In this document: piece by piece, positions 8,711 through 17,787 of the stretch
How positions within the stretch are numbered: the first letter of the stretch is position 1
Layout: the number at the start of each line of letters is the position of its first letter
Source of the DNA: Legionella sp.
Lineage (GTDB): Bacteria > Pseudomonadota > Gammaproteobacteria > Legionellales > Legionellaceae
Reading direction: 5' to 3'
NCBI GenBank assembly: GCA_017306715.1
Contig: JAFKHV010000028.1
Location: 1 to 39,856 of the forward strand
DNA length: 39,856 bases
Translations under genes and position numbers: made by a program
The notes under the pieces: generated by a model
Seen by the model: the letters and a program-made list of their open reading frames with translations, nothing else
The model's database searches: none
What the model was told of the DNA's origin: nothing

Positions 8711-8739
8711 TTTAAATAATTATAGCCTCTTTCTATACT
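8711..8739 (+). promoter_or_regulatory. ahpC promoter with OxyR half operator
   Basis: ATAG (8722-8725), seven bases, CTAT (8733-8736) matches one dimer-binding unit of the OxyR consensus ATAG-N7-CTAT. It overlaps a -10 TATACT (8734-8739) with a TTTAAA -35-like hexamer (8711-8716) 17 bases upstream. The second unit of a full tetramer site is not evident. Confidence 0.6.
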
Positions 8740-8769
8740 CAAAGTGTATTCCAACGAGTGGAGGTTTTT

Positions 8770-9318
8770 ATGTTAACAGTAGGTCAAAAAATACCAGAAT
8801 TTTCGGTTACAGCAGTCAAACCCGGTTTTAATCAGCATGAAGAGCAGGGGGCGAGCGCCTTTGAGGTCATTAGCGAACTTTCTTTTCCGGGGCAGTGGAA
8901 AGTCATCTTTTTCTATCCTAAAGATTTTACCTTTGTTTGCCCTACCGAAATTGTAGAATTTGCGAAGTTAAATCAAGAGTTTGCTGATCGGGACACTGTC
9001 GTTTTGGGTGGAAGTACGGATAATGAATTTGTGAAACTTGCATGGCGACGCGAACACAAAGATTTACATAATCTGAATCAGTATAGCTTTGCTGATGTGC
9101 AGGGACGATTGACAGATGGTTTTGGCGTTCGTGATGCAGAATCAGGATGTGCACTACGGGCTACATTTATAGTGGATCCACATAATATTATTCAGCATGT
9201 CAGTGTCAATTCACTAAATGTGGGGCGTAACCCCCAAGAAGTATTGCGTATTCTTGATGGATTACAGACCGATGAATTATGCCCATGCAATCGCCAAATT
9301 GGCGGTGATACTTTATAA
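8770..9318 (+). CDS. ahpC: Peroxiredoxin, alkyl hydroperoxide reductase AhpC (AhpC2 type)
   Basis: A 182-aa peroxiredoxin that reduces hydrogen and organic peroxides in the cytoplasm. The peroxidatic cysteine lies in DFTFVCPTE, with the conserved Arg in the GCALRATFIVD region. The C-terminal ELCPCNR supplies the resolving cysteine(s). The ATG at 8770 is chosen because GGAGG lies at 8760-8764; the frame extends to a GTG at 8758, which would place that site inside the gene. The following ahpD makes this the AhpC-AhpD pairing, in which AhpD rather than AhpF regenerates AhpC. That pairing is known in mycobacteria and in the Legionella ahpC2D operon. Confidence 0.94.
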   Translation: MLTVGQKIPEFSVTAVKPGFNQHEEQGASAFEVISELSFPGQWKVIFFYPKDFTFVCPTEIVEFAKLNQEFADRDTVVLGGSTDNEFVKLAWRREHKDLHNLNQYSFADVQGRLTDGFGVRDAESGCALRATFIVDPHNIIQHVSVNSLNVGRNPQEVLRILDGLQTDELCPCNRQIGGDTL

Positions 9319-9334
9319 CTGAAAGGAGTGCTCT

Positions 9335-9871
9335 ATGGCTATTGAACAGTTAAAGCAACAAATTCCTGAAGTTGCTAAAGATATACGTTTAAACTTAGGA
9401 TCTTTGTTCAACACAATCCCCTCGGGCTTAAACCCAGTACAATTTTTTGGCATTGCACTGGCTGTAGCTTATACCCTAAAAAATAGAGAATTACTTGCTG
9501 CATTGAAAGAGGAGGGAGCAGATTTTATTGATGAAGCATTAGATACTGCGGCGCAGCTTGCCGCAGCGTTAATGGCGATGAACAATGTCTATTATCGGGC
9601 AATACATCTTGCCGAGGATAAAGAGTTATCGCATATGCCTGCGAACTTACGTATGAATGGCCTGGCGAATCCTGGTGTGGCAAAACTTGATTTTGAGTTA
9701 TTCGCCCTTGCTGTCTCTGCAATTAATGGATGTGGGATGTGTATTAAAGCCCACATTCATCAGGCTAAGATCGGTGGCATCAGTGACGCAGGAATTCAAA
9801 ATGTTCTACGCATAGCAGCAATTCTCAATGCTACTGTATTCTCACTATCGCAGCTTTTGCAAGGAGATTAA
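9335..9871 (+). CDS. ahpD: Alkyl hydroperoxide reductase AhpD
   Basis: A 178-aa, all-helical protein of the AhpD/carboxymuconolactone decarboxylase-like family. The redox motif CGMCIKAHIHQAK gives the CxxC and downstream His of the active site. An upstream Glu (DEALDTAAQLAAALMAMNNVYYR region) fits the proton relay of M. tuberculosis AhpD. It acts as the thiol reductant of AhpC. The gene begins 16 bases after ahpC with a strong AAAGGAG site, so the two are cotranscribed. Its stop overlaps the convergent PspC-domain gene by four bases. Confidence 0.93.
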   Translation: MAIEQLKQQIPEVAKDIRLNLGSLFNTIPSGLNPVQFFGIALAVAYTLKNRELLAALKEEGADFIDEALDTAAQLAAALMAMNNVYYRAIHLAEDKELSHMPANLRMNGLANPGVAKLDFELFALAVSAINGCGMCIKAHIHQAKIGGISDAGIQNVLRIAAILNATVFSLSQLLQGD

Positions 9872-10080
9872 ACCGGCTCTAGAGGGACTAAAAGCCACAT
9901 CAATGCATAGACTAAAAGAGCAGAGCCGCCTAAAAGCAAAAAAATGATAAATGCGACTCTAACCCAGACCGGGTCGAGACCGAAATACTCACCCAAGCCA
10001 CCACATACACCGGCTATTTTACGGTCTCGACGCGAACGCCAAAGTCTTCGATAAGGTTTAATTGGGGTTACATCGTTCAT
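9868..10080 (-). CDS. PspC-domain small membrane protein
   Basis: A 70-aa protein consisting of one PspC domain: a basic N-terminus (YRRLWRSRRDRKIAGVCGGLGEYFG), then DPVWVRVAFIIF and a single membrane segment ending in YALMWLLVP. In enterobacteria PspC takes part in envelope phage-shock signalling, but stand-alone short PspC proteins are widespread and mostly uncharacterised. AGAGGAA lies upstream of the ATG. The start lies inside the 3' end of the symporter gene (23-base overlap), suggesting coupled translation. Confidence 0.85.
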   Translation of the reverse strand: MNDVTPIKPYRRLWRSRRDRKIAGVCGGLGEYFGLDPVWVRVAFIIFLLLGGSALLVYALMWLLVPLEPV

Positions 10081-11311
10081 TGTTTATTCCTCTTGTTAGG
10101 TAGTTTTTACCTTTTATTAGTCGCGTAATCATCATCGAGCTTACGGTATTACCCGTTACATTTAATACAGTTGCCATAGGGTCGATTATAATACTGATGG
10201 CTACCATTACCATAAGGGTTGCAGGGGGTAAACCATAAACACTTAAGATTAATAGCTCTCCTAACATGCCACCCCCAGGTATTGCCCCCATCACGGTACC
10301 CACTAATATCGATACACCAATAGCCATGAGCACGACGGATGGCTGCTGAAAATTTAACTGCAGCATACCGAATACGAAAGCAATTTTAAACATTCCGCCA
10401 ATAACAGAGCCTTCTTTGTGTATTATAGAGCCTAAGGGAATAACTGTTTCATAAATTTCTGGAGCATGTCCCATTTCTTTAGCAGCACTTAAGTTCGCAG
10501 GAATACTTGCCGCGCTACTGCAGGTTGTTAATGCGGTTAGGGCAGGCAGAAGAAGCCCGGACCAAAAACGTTTATAACCCTCACGGCCCCCGGCCCAAAA
10601 CGCATACAGGCTGTATAGTCCAAAAAAATAAACGCATGCAAAAAGGGAATAGATGAGGGTGAGGCGTATATATTGCTGCAGCAACTGTGGCCCTAATTCA
10701 TGCACGAGGACTGCAAAATAACAAAAAAAACCTACTGGAGCAAAATACATCAACAAGTTAAATGCTTCCAAAAATAGCGCTTCTCCTGCCTGGAAAAAAG
10801 CCAAGATATTTTGCTTTGTACGCACGCGCGTCGCAGCAAGCCCTGTTAACACAGAGAAAATAATTAAAGCCAAAATATGTTTATGTGAAAATAATTGACC
10901 GAAGTACGGTACAGTAAAGAGGTTTGCTAATTGTTCAAGAAATGGCGTGGGATTGCTTACGGGCACCGCGTTTAATATTTGAGTTACCCCCAGTCCAGGG
11001 GGAAAGTAGTAAACAACAAACCAACTTAGGGTCGCCGCAATGAGACTGGTACCTATAAAAACACCCGCAGTCAACAGCATCATTTTCGCAAGATATCCGG
11101 CACTGCCAAGTTTGGCCACGGCTGCGGTTGTACTAAAAAATATTAGAGGCACCAAAAGCGTGAACAGTAAATTTAAAAAAATATCTCCCCAAGGTTTTAA
11201 ATACGGAAGAATGTGTACGCAATATACACCAGCCAAACCTCCAAGGAATACTGAACCAAGCAGAATTACCGGGAAGATATAAGGAGGTACGGTCCGTGAA
11301 ATAACTGGCAT
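10058..11311 (-). CDS. Dicarboxylate/amino acid:cation symporter (DAACS/SDF family)
   Basis: A 417-aa integral membrane protein with eight or more hydrophobic segments. It shows the sodium:dicarboxylate symporter pattern: LVPLIFFSTTAAVAKLG in the N-terminal half, TCSSAASIPANL (the serine-rich re-entrant loop HP1), IPLGSIIHKEGSVIGGMFKIAF, and the C-terminal IDPMATVLNVTGNT, which corresponds to the substrate-binding NMDGT-like helix. The family takes up glutamate, aspartate, C4-dicarboxylates or serine with Na+ or H+; the substrate cannot be assigned. AAAGGG precedes the ATG. Amino-acid uptake fits the nutrition of Legionella-like bacteria, but that is context only. Confidence 0.88.
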   Translation of the reverse strand: MPVISRTVPPYIFPVILLGSVFLGGLAGVYCVHILPYLKPWGDIFLNLLFTLLVPLIFFSTTAAVAKLGSAGYLAKMMLLTAGVFIGTSLIAATLSWFVVYYFPPGLGVTQILNAVPVSNPTPFLEQLANLFTVPYFGQLFSHKHILALIIFSVLTGLAATRVRTKQNILAFFQAGEALFLEAFNLLMYFAPVGFFCYFAVLVHELGPQLLQQYIRLTLIYSLFACVYFFGLYSLYAFWAGGREGYKRFWSGLLLPALTALTTCSSAASIPANLSAAKEMGHAPEIYETVIPLGSIIHKEGSVIGGMFKIAFVFGMLQLNFQQPSVVLMAIGVSILVGTVMGAIPGGGMLGELLILSVYGLPPATLMVMVAISIIIDPMATVLNVTGNTVSSMMITRLIKGKNYLTRGINNERCNPN

Positions 11312-11453
11312 GAACAGCCCTTTAATAAAATATGAAACGTGCTTATTCTATAGATAATTCGGATACACACAAGTGGCCCGGATTATTCAAGAAACTGGAA
11401 GTTTCTTAAGGATAGTTTATACCTAACATATCACTCAGTTCAAAGGATTTGAC

Positions 11454-12716
11454 ATGTACCTATCACAGTGTAAAAGTTCTTTTTTCCCCCAACCATCCCC
11501 TATAAATTTCTCAATACAAATTCCTGCAGCAGAGCATTTAACCTGGATGCGTGATATGCCGGCCGGGGGAGCTGAGGATCAATGTATGCGACTGAGCAAT
11601 ATGGTTGCAAAAATTAATGAATTACATCAACAACAACCACATTACTCTTTAGTTAAAACAGATGATTTAAAACTCTCACCTTCTTGGGAAGTTTTTTTTC
11701 GCTTGATCCAGTCTAATGCCAATCAAAAAGACATCTTGAAAGAATTTACGCGACTTATGGAACAAGATGATTTGGTGCAAACGATTTCTGCGGTACACAG
11801 CAAAAAATATTTGAGACAAGTGCTTCAATGGACTTTAAGTGCACGAAATAAAGATATTTTGGAAGTACCGGATTTGGACTTACGATTCAATCGCTATACT
11901 TTTGAATTAATCATCAGAGATTTATTTACAACCCTGAACAACCCTGCAAAATTTCTTTGTTCTTTTGGCTTACCCTCACATCATGCTTTTGCTGATGGTG
12001 GAAGTGGCTTTTGTATTTTAGACAAAACGTCTATTTGGTTGACGTCTTATCTGCAAAAAGTTCCGCAAGCAATGGTCCTGGTTATTGGTACCGATATTAA
12101 TCGCGATAATGGCCTAAGTGCCAATTTGCAAAAAATGAATGCAGCCCAAATTTACCATCTAGATTTGTTTGATTCCCGCGTTTATCCTAAGCAGGGCAGT
12201 GCAGAAATAAAAAAACAATTCAATCAAGATGAAGTTAAAGTTGGTGTAGAAACTCAGGCAGTAAACTATTGGGTGCAGGGATGCTTAACCTATTATGCGA
12301 TTGATTTAAGCATGTTGCCCAAAACTACGGGTATCCATCCAGCACTCATCTATACCTTAAATAAAACCGCGGCCCTGTTTGATAAGGCCCAGCGCGAGCA
12401 ACGCCCAATTATTTTAGCCTTACCTACAGGGTGGGATTCACATGTTGATGAGAAAGCTTATTGTGCGAAATACTTGGGCAATAAATGGATGAATAAACAC
12501 GAGGCCTATTCCTCGCGTTTTGACAATGCGGACTGGACCTATTTTTATGACGGAATTTTCAAGCTTTTTCAAGATAATAAGCAGTGCTTGGAGGCTGTTT
12601 ATCTGGGGCTGGAAGGGGGGTATGAACCTCATGTGTATTTAAATCAAATCACCTTATTACATCAAAAAATTGGTTCCTGTGCACAGCCTCAGGTCGCCAG
12701 TTACCCGCAACCTTGA
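11454..12716 (+). CDS. Histone deacetylase-like protein, similar in layout to the Legionella effector LphD
   Basis: The 420-aa protein has the ordered motifs of the classical zinc HDAC/AcuC fold. These are PSHHAFADGGSGFCILD (His176-His177, the catalytic His pair), VLVIGTDINRDNG aligning with the VDxDVHHGNG loop (Asp214 as metal ligand), LPTGWDSHVDE aligning with the GFDAH loop (Asp328) and LGLEGGYEP (Tyr390, transition-state Tyr). The usual second ligand, His in DVH, reads Asn216 here. The first 160 residues show no clear similarity to anything I know. L. pneumophila LphD, a secreted effector that deacetylates host histone H3, is of similar length and its reported catalytic Tyr is near 392, so this may be a homologue. 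No Sec signal is present, as expected for a Dot/Icm substrate. AAAGGA precedes the ATG. A bacterial acetylpolyamine or acetoin-type amidohydrolase is the alternative. Confidence 0.72.
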   Translation: MYLSQCKSSFFPQPSPINFSIQIPAAEHLTWMRDMPAGGAEDQCMRLSNMVAKINELHQQQPHYSLVKTDDLKLSPSWEVFFRLIQSNANQKDILKEFTRLMEQDDLVQTISAVHSKKYLRQVLQWTLSARNKDILEVPDLDLRFNRYTFELIIRDLFTTLNNPAKFLCSFGLPSHHAFADGGSGFCILDKTSIWLTSYLQKVPQAMVLVIGTDINRDNGLSANLQKMNAAQIYHLDLFDSRVYPKQGSAEIKKQFNQDEVKVGVETQAVNYWVQGCLTYYAIDLSMLPKTTGIHPALIYTLNKTAALFDKAQREQRPIILALPTGWDSHVDEKAYCAKYLGNKWMNKHEAYSSRFDNADWTYFYDGIFKLFQDNKQCLEAVYLGLEGGYEPHVYLNQITLLHQKIGSCAQPQVASYPQP

Positions 12717-12725
12717 GGGGCTTAG

Positions 12726-13391
12726 TTAGGGTAAGTAGTAATAGGGATTAGGTAGTTTAAACCCTTGTTGTGTATAGCCTCCTGCCAGATCACTTTCCTG
12801 ATCGCCAATGCTTGCGATTATGGTATAACCCTGTTTAGTGATTTGAGCACGCGCCTGGCTTTTGAAGGGAATAATGGATGAATGGTGATAATCATCCGGT
12901 TTTAAATAAATTCCGGTCCACTGCTTATAACCCGCAAGGCGTAAATTTTTTTTGGTTGCTTCTAATTCTGAAGCCCGACGGCCGGTGACAAAGAAAATAC
13001 GAATACCGTGCTTCAGAGCATATTGATACAAGTTAAGAGTAGGGCGGATTGCAGGGGCATCGGCAGCTAAAATTTCTCGGTGAAAATCTTGGTAGGTACC
13101 GGTGAAATCGCGAGCTACCATATTGCGATAATTGGATAAACTGGTTTCGTCGATGTCTAAAACAATCGCAAGTTTTTTGGGTTGTTGCAGTTGGGCATTT
13201 TGTTCTATCTTTTGAGTAATAAAATGTTCTGCCCGCTTTATCGCGAGTGCAAGTTCTTGCGCATAAGCACCGCTGTCATGGTAGACTTTTGCCTCGTTTT
13301 TAATCAGTGAAAGATTGGGCGGTTCTGCTGCGACCAGATGAGGAAGACCCATCAGGATTAGAATGGAAATAATTTTGGTTATTTTGTTCAT
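12726..13391 (-). CDS. HAD-family class B-like acid phosphatase, secreted
   Basis: A 221-aa protein with an N-terminal Sec signal peptide (ISILILMGLPHLVAAEPP), placing it in the periplasm or outside the cell. HAD motif I is LDIDETSL (nucleophile and acid Asp), motif II FVTGRR (Ser/Thr position), a conserved Lys lies in the IPFKSQARAQI region, and motif III is IGDQESDLAGG. This order and the DxDET form match the plant vegetative storage/acid phosphatase group (HAD subfamily IIIB). It would hydrolyse phosphomonoesters. It may be an outer membrane lipoprotein in relatives such as P4/OmpP4, but no lipobox Cys is seen here. The gene converges on the HDAC-like gene with nine bases between them and diverges from smc. 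Confidence 0.87.
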   Translation of the reverse strand: MNKITKIISILILMGLPHLVAAEPPNLSLIKNEAKVYHDSGAYAQELALAIKRAEHFITQKIEQNAQLQQPKKLAIVLDIDETSLSNYRNMVARDFTGTYQDFHREILAADAPAIRPTLNLYQYALKHGIRIFFVTGRRASELEATKKNLRLAGYKQWTGIYLKPDDYHHSSIIPFKSQARAQITKQGYTIIASIGDQESDLAGGYTQQGFKLPNPYYYLP

Positions 13392-13470
13392 TTTGCGTCC
13401 ATAATAAACGATTTCATCGCATTATATCGCGCAGCTTATGTTAAATGAAGCCTTTTTGTCTCTCCTCAGT

Positions 13471-13476
13471 TATAAT
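13471..13476 (+). promoter_or_regulatory. Candidate -10 box upstream of smc
   Basis: A perfect TATAAT lies 28 bases before the smc ATG in the gap between the divergent acid phosphatase and smc genes. No good -35 element is found at 16-18 bases, so the assignment is tentative. Confidence 0.4.
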
Positions 13477-13504
13477 GCACTTTTCAAATCAAATTGCCTG
13501 AAGT

Positions 13505-16500
13505 ATGCATCTAAAGCAATTAAAACTCGCTGGATTCAAATCATTTGTTGACCCAACGGTAGTTCATTTCCCCAGCCAATTGGTTGCTGTGGTCGGTCCT
13601 AACGGATGTGGTAAATCAAATATTATCGATGCCGTCCGCTGGGTTATGGGAGAGAGCTCGGCGCGCAATTTGCGTGGTGAATCCATGACCGATGTAATAT
13701 TTAATGGTTCGGCACATCGAAAACCTGTGGGGCAGGCCTCAGTAGAATTGGTCTTTGATAATAGCTTGGGGCGTTTAGCGGGTCCTTTTGCCAGTTATGC
13801 AGAAATTGCCGTCAAAAGAATCGTTACGCGGGATGGAGACTCTTCTTATTATCTCAATGGTAGTCGTTGCCGTCGCAAAGACATCACCGATATTTTTTTA
13901 GGGACTGGTGCAGGCGCTCGCGGCTATTCTATTATCGGGCAGGGAACTATTTCCCAGTTAATCGAGGCTAAACCAGAAGATCTCCGCGTATTTCTTGAAG
14001 AAGCAGCTGGGGTTTCTAAATATAAAGAGCGACGACGAGAGACATTACAACGCATTGCGCACACGCGCGATAATCTAACGCGTGTAGCCGATATCCGTGA
14101 TGAGTTAGATAAACAACTGCAGCGACTGGAGCGCCAGGCAAAAGCGGCGGAACGTTACTTAGTACTTAAAGAAGATGAGCGCATATGTCGGGCGCAAATT
14201 TTTGCGCTGAAATGGCATGATTTCTTGACACAACAGCAAAAAAAACAGGAAGAATTACAGCATCTGGCTTTGACCTACACGGAGGGTCAAACCGAGTTGA
14301 CTCGAGCTCAAACCGAAAAAATTCGCTTACAAGAAATGTTATACGACCTGGATGAGAAGAATCAACAGGTCCAGGCGTTGTTCTATCAAGTGGGTACTGA
14401 TATTGCGCGTTTAGAAGAAGCAATGCAGCAACAGGCGCGGGAACAGAAAAGGTTGCAGGAAGAGCAAAGCCAACTGCGTCACGATTTACAATGTGCACAA
14501 GAGCAGTTACATCAGGACCAAGAGAATTTTTCCGCCTCCCAGGAGGATCTCCAAGATTTTCAAATGAAGCTTGAGGAAATTCGTCACGATTTCCAAGTCC
14601 AGGAACAGCAATGGGTACATGCTCAGGAACTACAAAATCAGCTCCAATTGCAATGGCAGGAAACAAATGCCTTAACAAGCAATACGCAAAAGGAATTACA
14701 CGTCGCGCAATTACAAAACACACACTTACAAGAAAAACAACGTCAGACTCAAGTACGTTTGGAAAAGCTGTTGCAAGAACAAGAAGCGAGTTCCTTAAAT
14801 GATTTGCAGCAGCAACAATTACAATTGACCCAAAAGGCGGCTTCTCTTTTAGAAAATCATCGTTTTGATGAGCAACAGTTCGCTTTAAGTCAACAACTTT
14901 GCTCTGAATTGCGCGAAAAAATTAATACGAATGAGCAGCAACTGCATTTCATGCAGGATGAGTTTCATCAGCTCAATAGTGAATTGGCCGCGTTGACTGC
15001 GGCTCAACGCGCTGCACGTCAAGGGTTGCAGGTAAATAGCGAATTAGCCAAAAAATGGGCCGACAAGCCACGACTTATGGAGATTCTTCAGGTAGAGCCT
15101 GAATGGCAAAATGCCTGTGAACGTGTATTACAGGATTACTTGCAGGCCTATGTCCTTGAGTCTTTTGATGAGGTTTGGGTACAGCCCGCGCAATGCACGG
15201 AGCAAGGCATGGTGGTGGTGACACTCAATGAGGTAACCTCAGAGGTTGCCAAGTTACCCCGTTTGCGCGACAAGGTTCGCAGTGCGTATCCGATTACCCC
15301 GATTGCTCTGGAGCAGATCTTTACTGCTGAAAGTTTAGAGCAAGGACTAACCTGGATATCCCAATTAGATGCGCACCAATCCATCATTACCCGTGAAGGT
15401 TTTTGGTTCGGAAGAGGCTGGGTTAAATATACCCCACCCATGGTAGCAGATGAGCTTGGCGTATTGGCGCGTCAAGAAAAAATTAATGAACTTACGCTTG
15501 CCGTAGCTAAATTACAGCAAGAAATAACGGTTATCCGTGATTTACGTGATGAACATCATCGTCAATTGCAGAAAAGTCAAAAGGACTACGAGTTACATCA
15601 GTTGAATGTTAAGGCGAGCAATGAGGCGTTGATAACCAACAATGCTGCTTTACAAAATAATCTTCAGGATATTGAGCGAACTGAGAAATTATTATTAAAT
15701 TTGGAACAGGAATTTAGAGAGTTACAAATGATCCTCGAAGATACGCGAGGTGAATCGTTGCTCCTTGAAGAGCGCATTAACAATCTTAACAGTCAAGCGC
15801 ACGAATTAGAAAACTCTCAACGCCAACAACATCAAGACCATCAAGGATGTATTCAAAAAAATATAATCTTGCGCCAGAACCTTGAACAGACACGTTCGTT
15901 ATTGCATCAAACCGAATTATCTATGGAGCGTGAACACAATAAAGTTCAGCAATTGCAAGAACGTATCACCCGCGAGTCGGAGCGTATTGAGTTGCTGCAG
16001 GAACGATTAGAGCAACTCGCATTAAGTAGCGTGGAGAGTGCAAATCCCAATGAGGATTTAAAAAGTCAACTGCATGAATTATTAGAAAAACATCAGGATA
16101 TTGAAGCACAACTTCAAACTTGTCGAGAACAGGTAATTCAAAAAAGAATGGCGCTTGAAGAGATAGAAAAGCAAATAAATCAACAGGACCTTCAGCTTAA
16201 AAAAATTCAGGAACACATCAGCCAAGCGCGCATCGAGGAAGAGTCTTTAACAGTACGTGCAAGCTCCGTGCAAGAATCATTAACCGAAATGGAGTTTGAT
16301 GCAGGGCAGGTATTTCAGACAATACCACCTGAAGTAACGTTGAGTCTTCGTGAAACAGAGCTGACTGAAATTCTTGAGCGGATTAAACGACTTGGCGCGA
16401 TTAACTTGGCAGCAATTGAAGAGTTTACCTCAGAGCAGCAAAGAAAAATCTATTTAGACGAACAGCATCAAGATCTAACTGAGGCACTAGCGACCCTTGA

Positions 16501-16999
16501 ATTAGCTATTGATAAAATGGATCAGGAGACGCGATTACGCCTTGAGGCGACTTTTGATGAAGTGAATACGTCTTTTAAAGCCCTTTTTCCGCGATTATTT
16601 GGTGGTGGGCGGGCACAGTTGGAATTAACTTGTGAAAACATGCTGGAAGCTGGTATCGTAGTAATGGCGCAACCCCCCGGAAAACGCAATAGTACGATTC
16701 ATCTATTATCTGGGGGAGAAAAAGCCATGACCGCGGTTGCGTTGGTATTCGCAATTTTCCAATTAAATCCTTCACCTTTTTGCATGTTGGATGAGGTTGA
16801 TGCGCCGCTGGATGATGTGAATGTTGGGCGATTTTGCGCAATGGTAAGAGAAATGTCTGAGTTTGTTCAGTTCCTATTCATTACACACAATAAAGTAACG
16901 ATGGAATTGGCTGATCATTTAATGGGGGTAACGATGCGAGAGCCCGGGGTGTCTCGTTTGGTTGCCGTAGACGTAGCACAAGCGTTGAGCCTGGAGTGA
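13505..16999 (+). CDS. smc: Chromosome segregation ATPase SMC
   Basis: A 1164-aa SMC protein. The N-terminal ATPase half has Walker A GPNGCGKSN (about residues 32-40), a FNGSAHRKP segment and QGTISQLIEAKPE. Long coiled coils rich in Gln, Glu and Leu run from about 170 to 490 and 660 to 1000, around a hinge domain (about 500-650, with LVEPEWQNACERVL-like entry). The C-terminal half carries the signature LSGGEKAMTAVAL (from about 1068) and Walker B CMLDEVDAPLDD. It would form the condensin core that organises replicated DNA. scpA and scpB are not in the window. The zipA gene follows after three bases, the order seen in several gammaproteobacteria that carry SMC rather than MukB. Confidence 0.96.
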   Translation: MHLKQLKLAGFKSFVDPTVVHFPSQLVAVVGPNGCGKSNIIDAVRWVMGESSARNLRGESMTDVIFNGSAHRKPVGQASVELVFDNSLGRLAGPFASYAEIAVKRIVTRDGDSSYYLNGSRCRRKDITDIFLGTGAGARGYSIIGQGTISQLIEAKPEDLRVFLEEAAGVSKYKERRRETLQRIAHTRDNLTRVADIRDELDKQLQRLERQAKAAERYLVLKEDERICRAQIFALKWHDFLTQQQKKQEELQHLALTYTEGQTELTRAQTEKIRLQEMLYDLDEKNQQVQALFYQVGTDIARLEEAMQQQAREQKRLQEEQSQLRHDLQCAQEQLHQDQENFSASQEDLQDFQMKLEEIRHDFQVQEQQWVHAQELQNQLQLQWQETNALTSNTQKELHVAQLQNTHLQEKQRQTQVRLEKLLQEQEASSLNDLQQQQLQLTQKAASLLENHRFDEQQFALSQQLCSELREKINTNEQQLHFMQDEFHQLNSELAALTAAQRAARQGLQVNSELAKKWADKPRLMEILQVEPEWQNACERVLQDYLQAYVLESFDEVWVQPAQCTEQGMVVVTLNEVTSEVAKLPRLRDKVRSAYPITPIALEQIFTAESLEQGLTWISQLDAHQSIITREGFWFGRGWVKYTPPMVADELGVLARQEKINELTLAVAKLQQEITVIRDLRDEHHRQLQKSQKDYELHQLNVKASNEALITNNAALQNNLQDIERTEKLLLNLEQEFRELQMILEDTRGESLLLEERINNLNSQAHELENSQRQQHQDHQGCIQKNIILRQNLEQTRSLLHQTELSMEREHNKVQQLQERITRESERIELLQERLEQLALSSVESANPNEDLKSQLHELLEKHQDIEAQLQTCREQVIQKRMALEEIEKQINQQDLQLKKIQEHISQARIEEESLTVRASSVQESLTEMEFDAGQVFQTIPPEVTLSLRETELTEILERIKRLGAINLAAIEEFTSEQQRKIYLDEQHQDLTEALATLELAIDKMDQETRLRLEATFDEVNTSFKALFPRLFGGGRAQLELTCENMLEAGIVVMAQPPGKRNSTIHLLSGGEKAMTAVALVFAIFQLNPSPFCMLDEVDAPLDDVNVGRFCAMVREMSEFVQFLFITHNKVTMELADHLMGVTMREPGVSRLVAVDVAQALSLE

Positions 17000-17002
17000 A
17001 TA

Positions 17003-17770
17003 ATGCAAGCTAATTGGAGCTTAATTCTAAATATCCTGTTATTAGTTGTGGTGATTATAGCGATTGTACGCATGATTAAAGCGAGACGACCCAACTCCAC
17101 GACAATATCTCGCTCTCGGGAGCGTACACTCGTCAATGAGCATAGTAAGCCAAACACGAATCACACCATTTATGGGGATGATATCATTGCTGTGCGAAAA
17201 GTGGGTGATAAAGACACAGAAAAAAATACTTCTGAAAAGACTCTATCAGAGCCGATGACGCCGCGCCTTATTGCTGATGGCGATGATTTACTTGAGGATA
17301 ATAAAAGCTCATCAAAGATCAATTCCAAAAAAGCACCGAGTTTTGCTGCCACCGAAAAAACGCTCATGGTGTTTCTCGTGGCACGAGAAAATCGTCAATT
17401 TGCCGGTTACGAATTACTACAGACGGTGCTTGCTGCAGGATTACGTTTTGGCGATGATGGACTCTTTCATCGACACCAACTTCCTAACGGTGATGGCGAT
17501 ATTATTTGCAGCTTAGCCTCAGCCACTGCCACCGGCACCTTTGATCTGCAAAATATCGGCGCATTTAGCGTACGTGGGTTATGTTTGTACATGCACCTCA
17601 CGACAAGCACCCAAGTTAATAAAGATCGCTTTACTTTAATGCTGAATACAGCAAATGTATTAATGGAAGGTTTAGATGCTCATCTGCTAGATGATGAGCG
17701 ACAACCGATAACTGATGAGCGCTTAACACGATATCAACACGATTTACAAAATGAAGTTGAGTTGGTCTAA
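17003..17770 (+). CDS. zipA: Cell division protein ZipA
   Basis: A 255-aa protein with the ZipA arrangement: a short periplasmic start and one N-terminal membrane helix (WSLILNILLLVVVIIAIVRMI), a basic patch, a variable hydrophilic linker (about 30-115), and a C-terminal FtsZ-binding domain (TEKTLMVFLVARENRQFAGYEL onward). It tethers FtsZ to the inner membrane. The FtsZ encoded at 31127-32308 keeps the C-terminal tail that ZipA binds. The ribosome site GGAG lies in the end of smc. ligA, which often follows zipA, is not here; the operon ends at two hairpins. Confidence 0.93.
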   Translation: MQANWSLILNILLLVVVIIAIVRMIKARRPNSTTISRSRERTLVNEHSKPNTNHTIYGDDIIAVRKVGDKDTEKNTSEKTLSEPMTPRLIADGDDLLEDNKSSSKINSKKAPSFAATEKTLMVFLVARENRQFAGYELLQTVLAAGLRFGDDGLFHRHQLPNGDGDIICSLASATATGTFDLQNIGAFSVRGLCLYMHLTTSTQVNKDRFTLMLNTANVLMEGLDAHLLDDERQPITDERLTRYQHDLQNEVELV

Positions 17771-17787
17771 AGAGGTACCCTTTTATT

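Noticed and set aside
14166..14723. 185-codon minus-strand frame inside smc
   Set aside because: Antisense to the coiled coil of SMC, with no recognisable motif.
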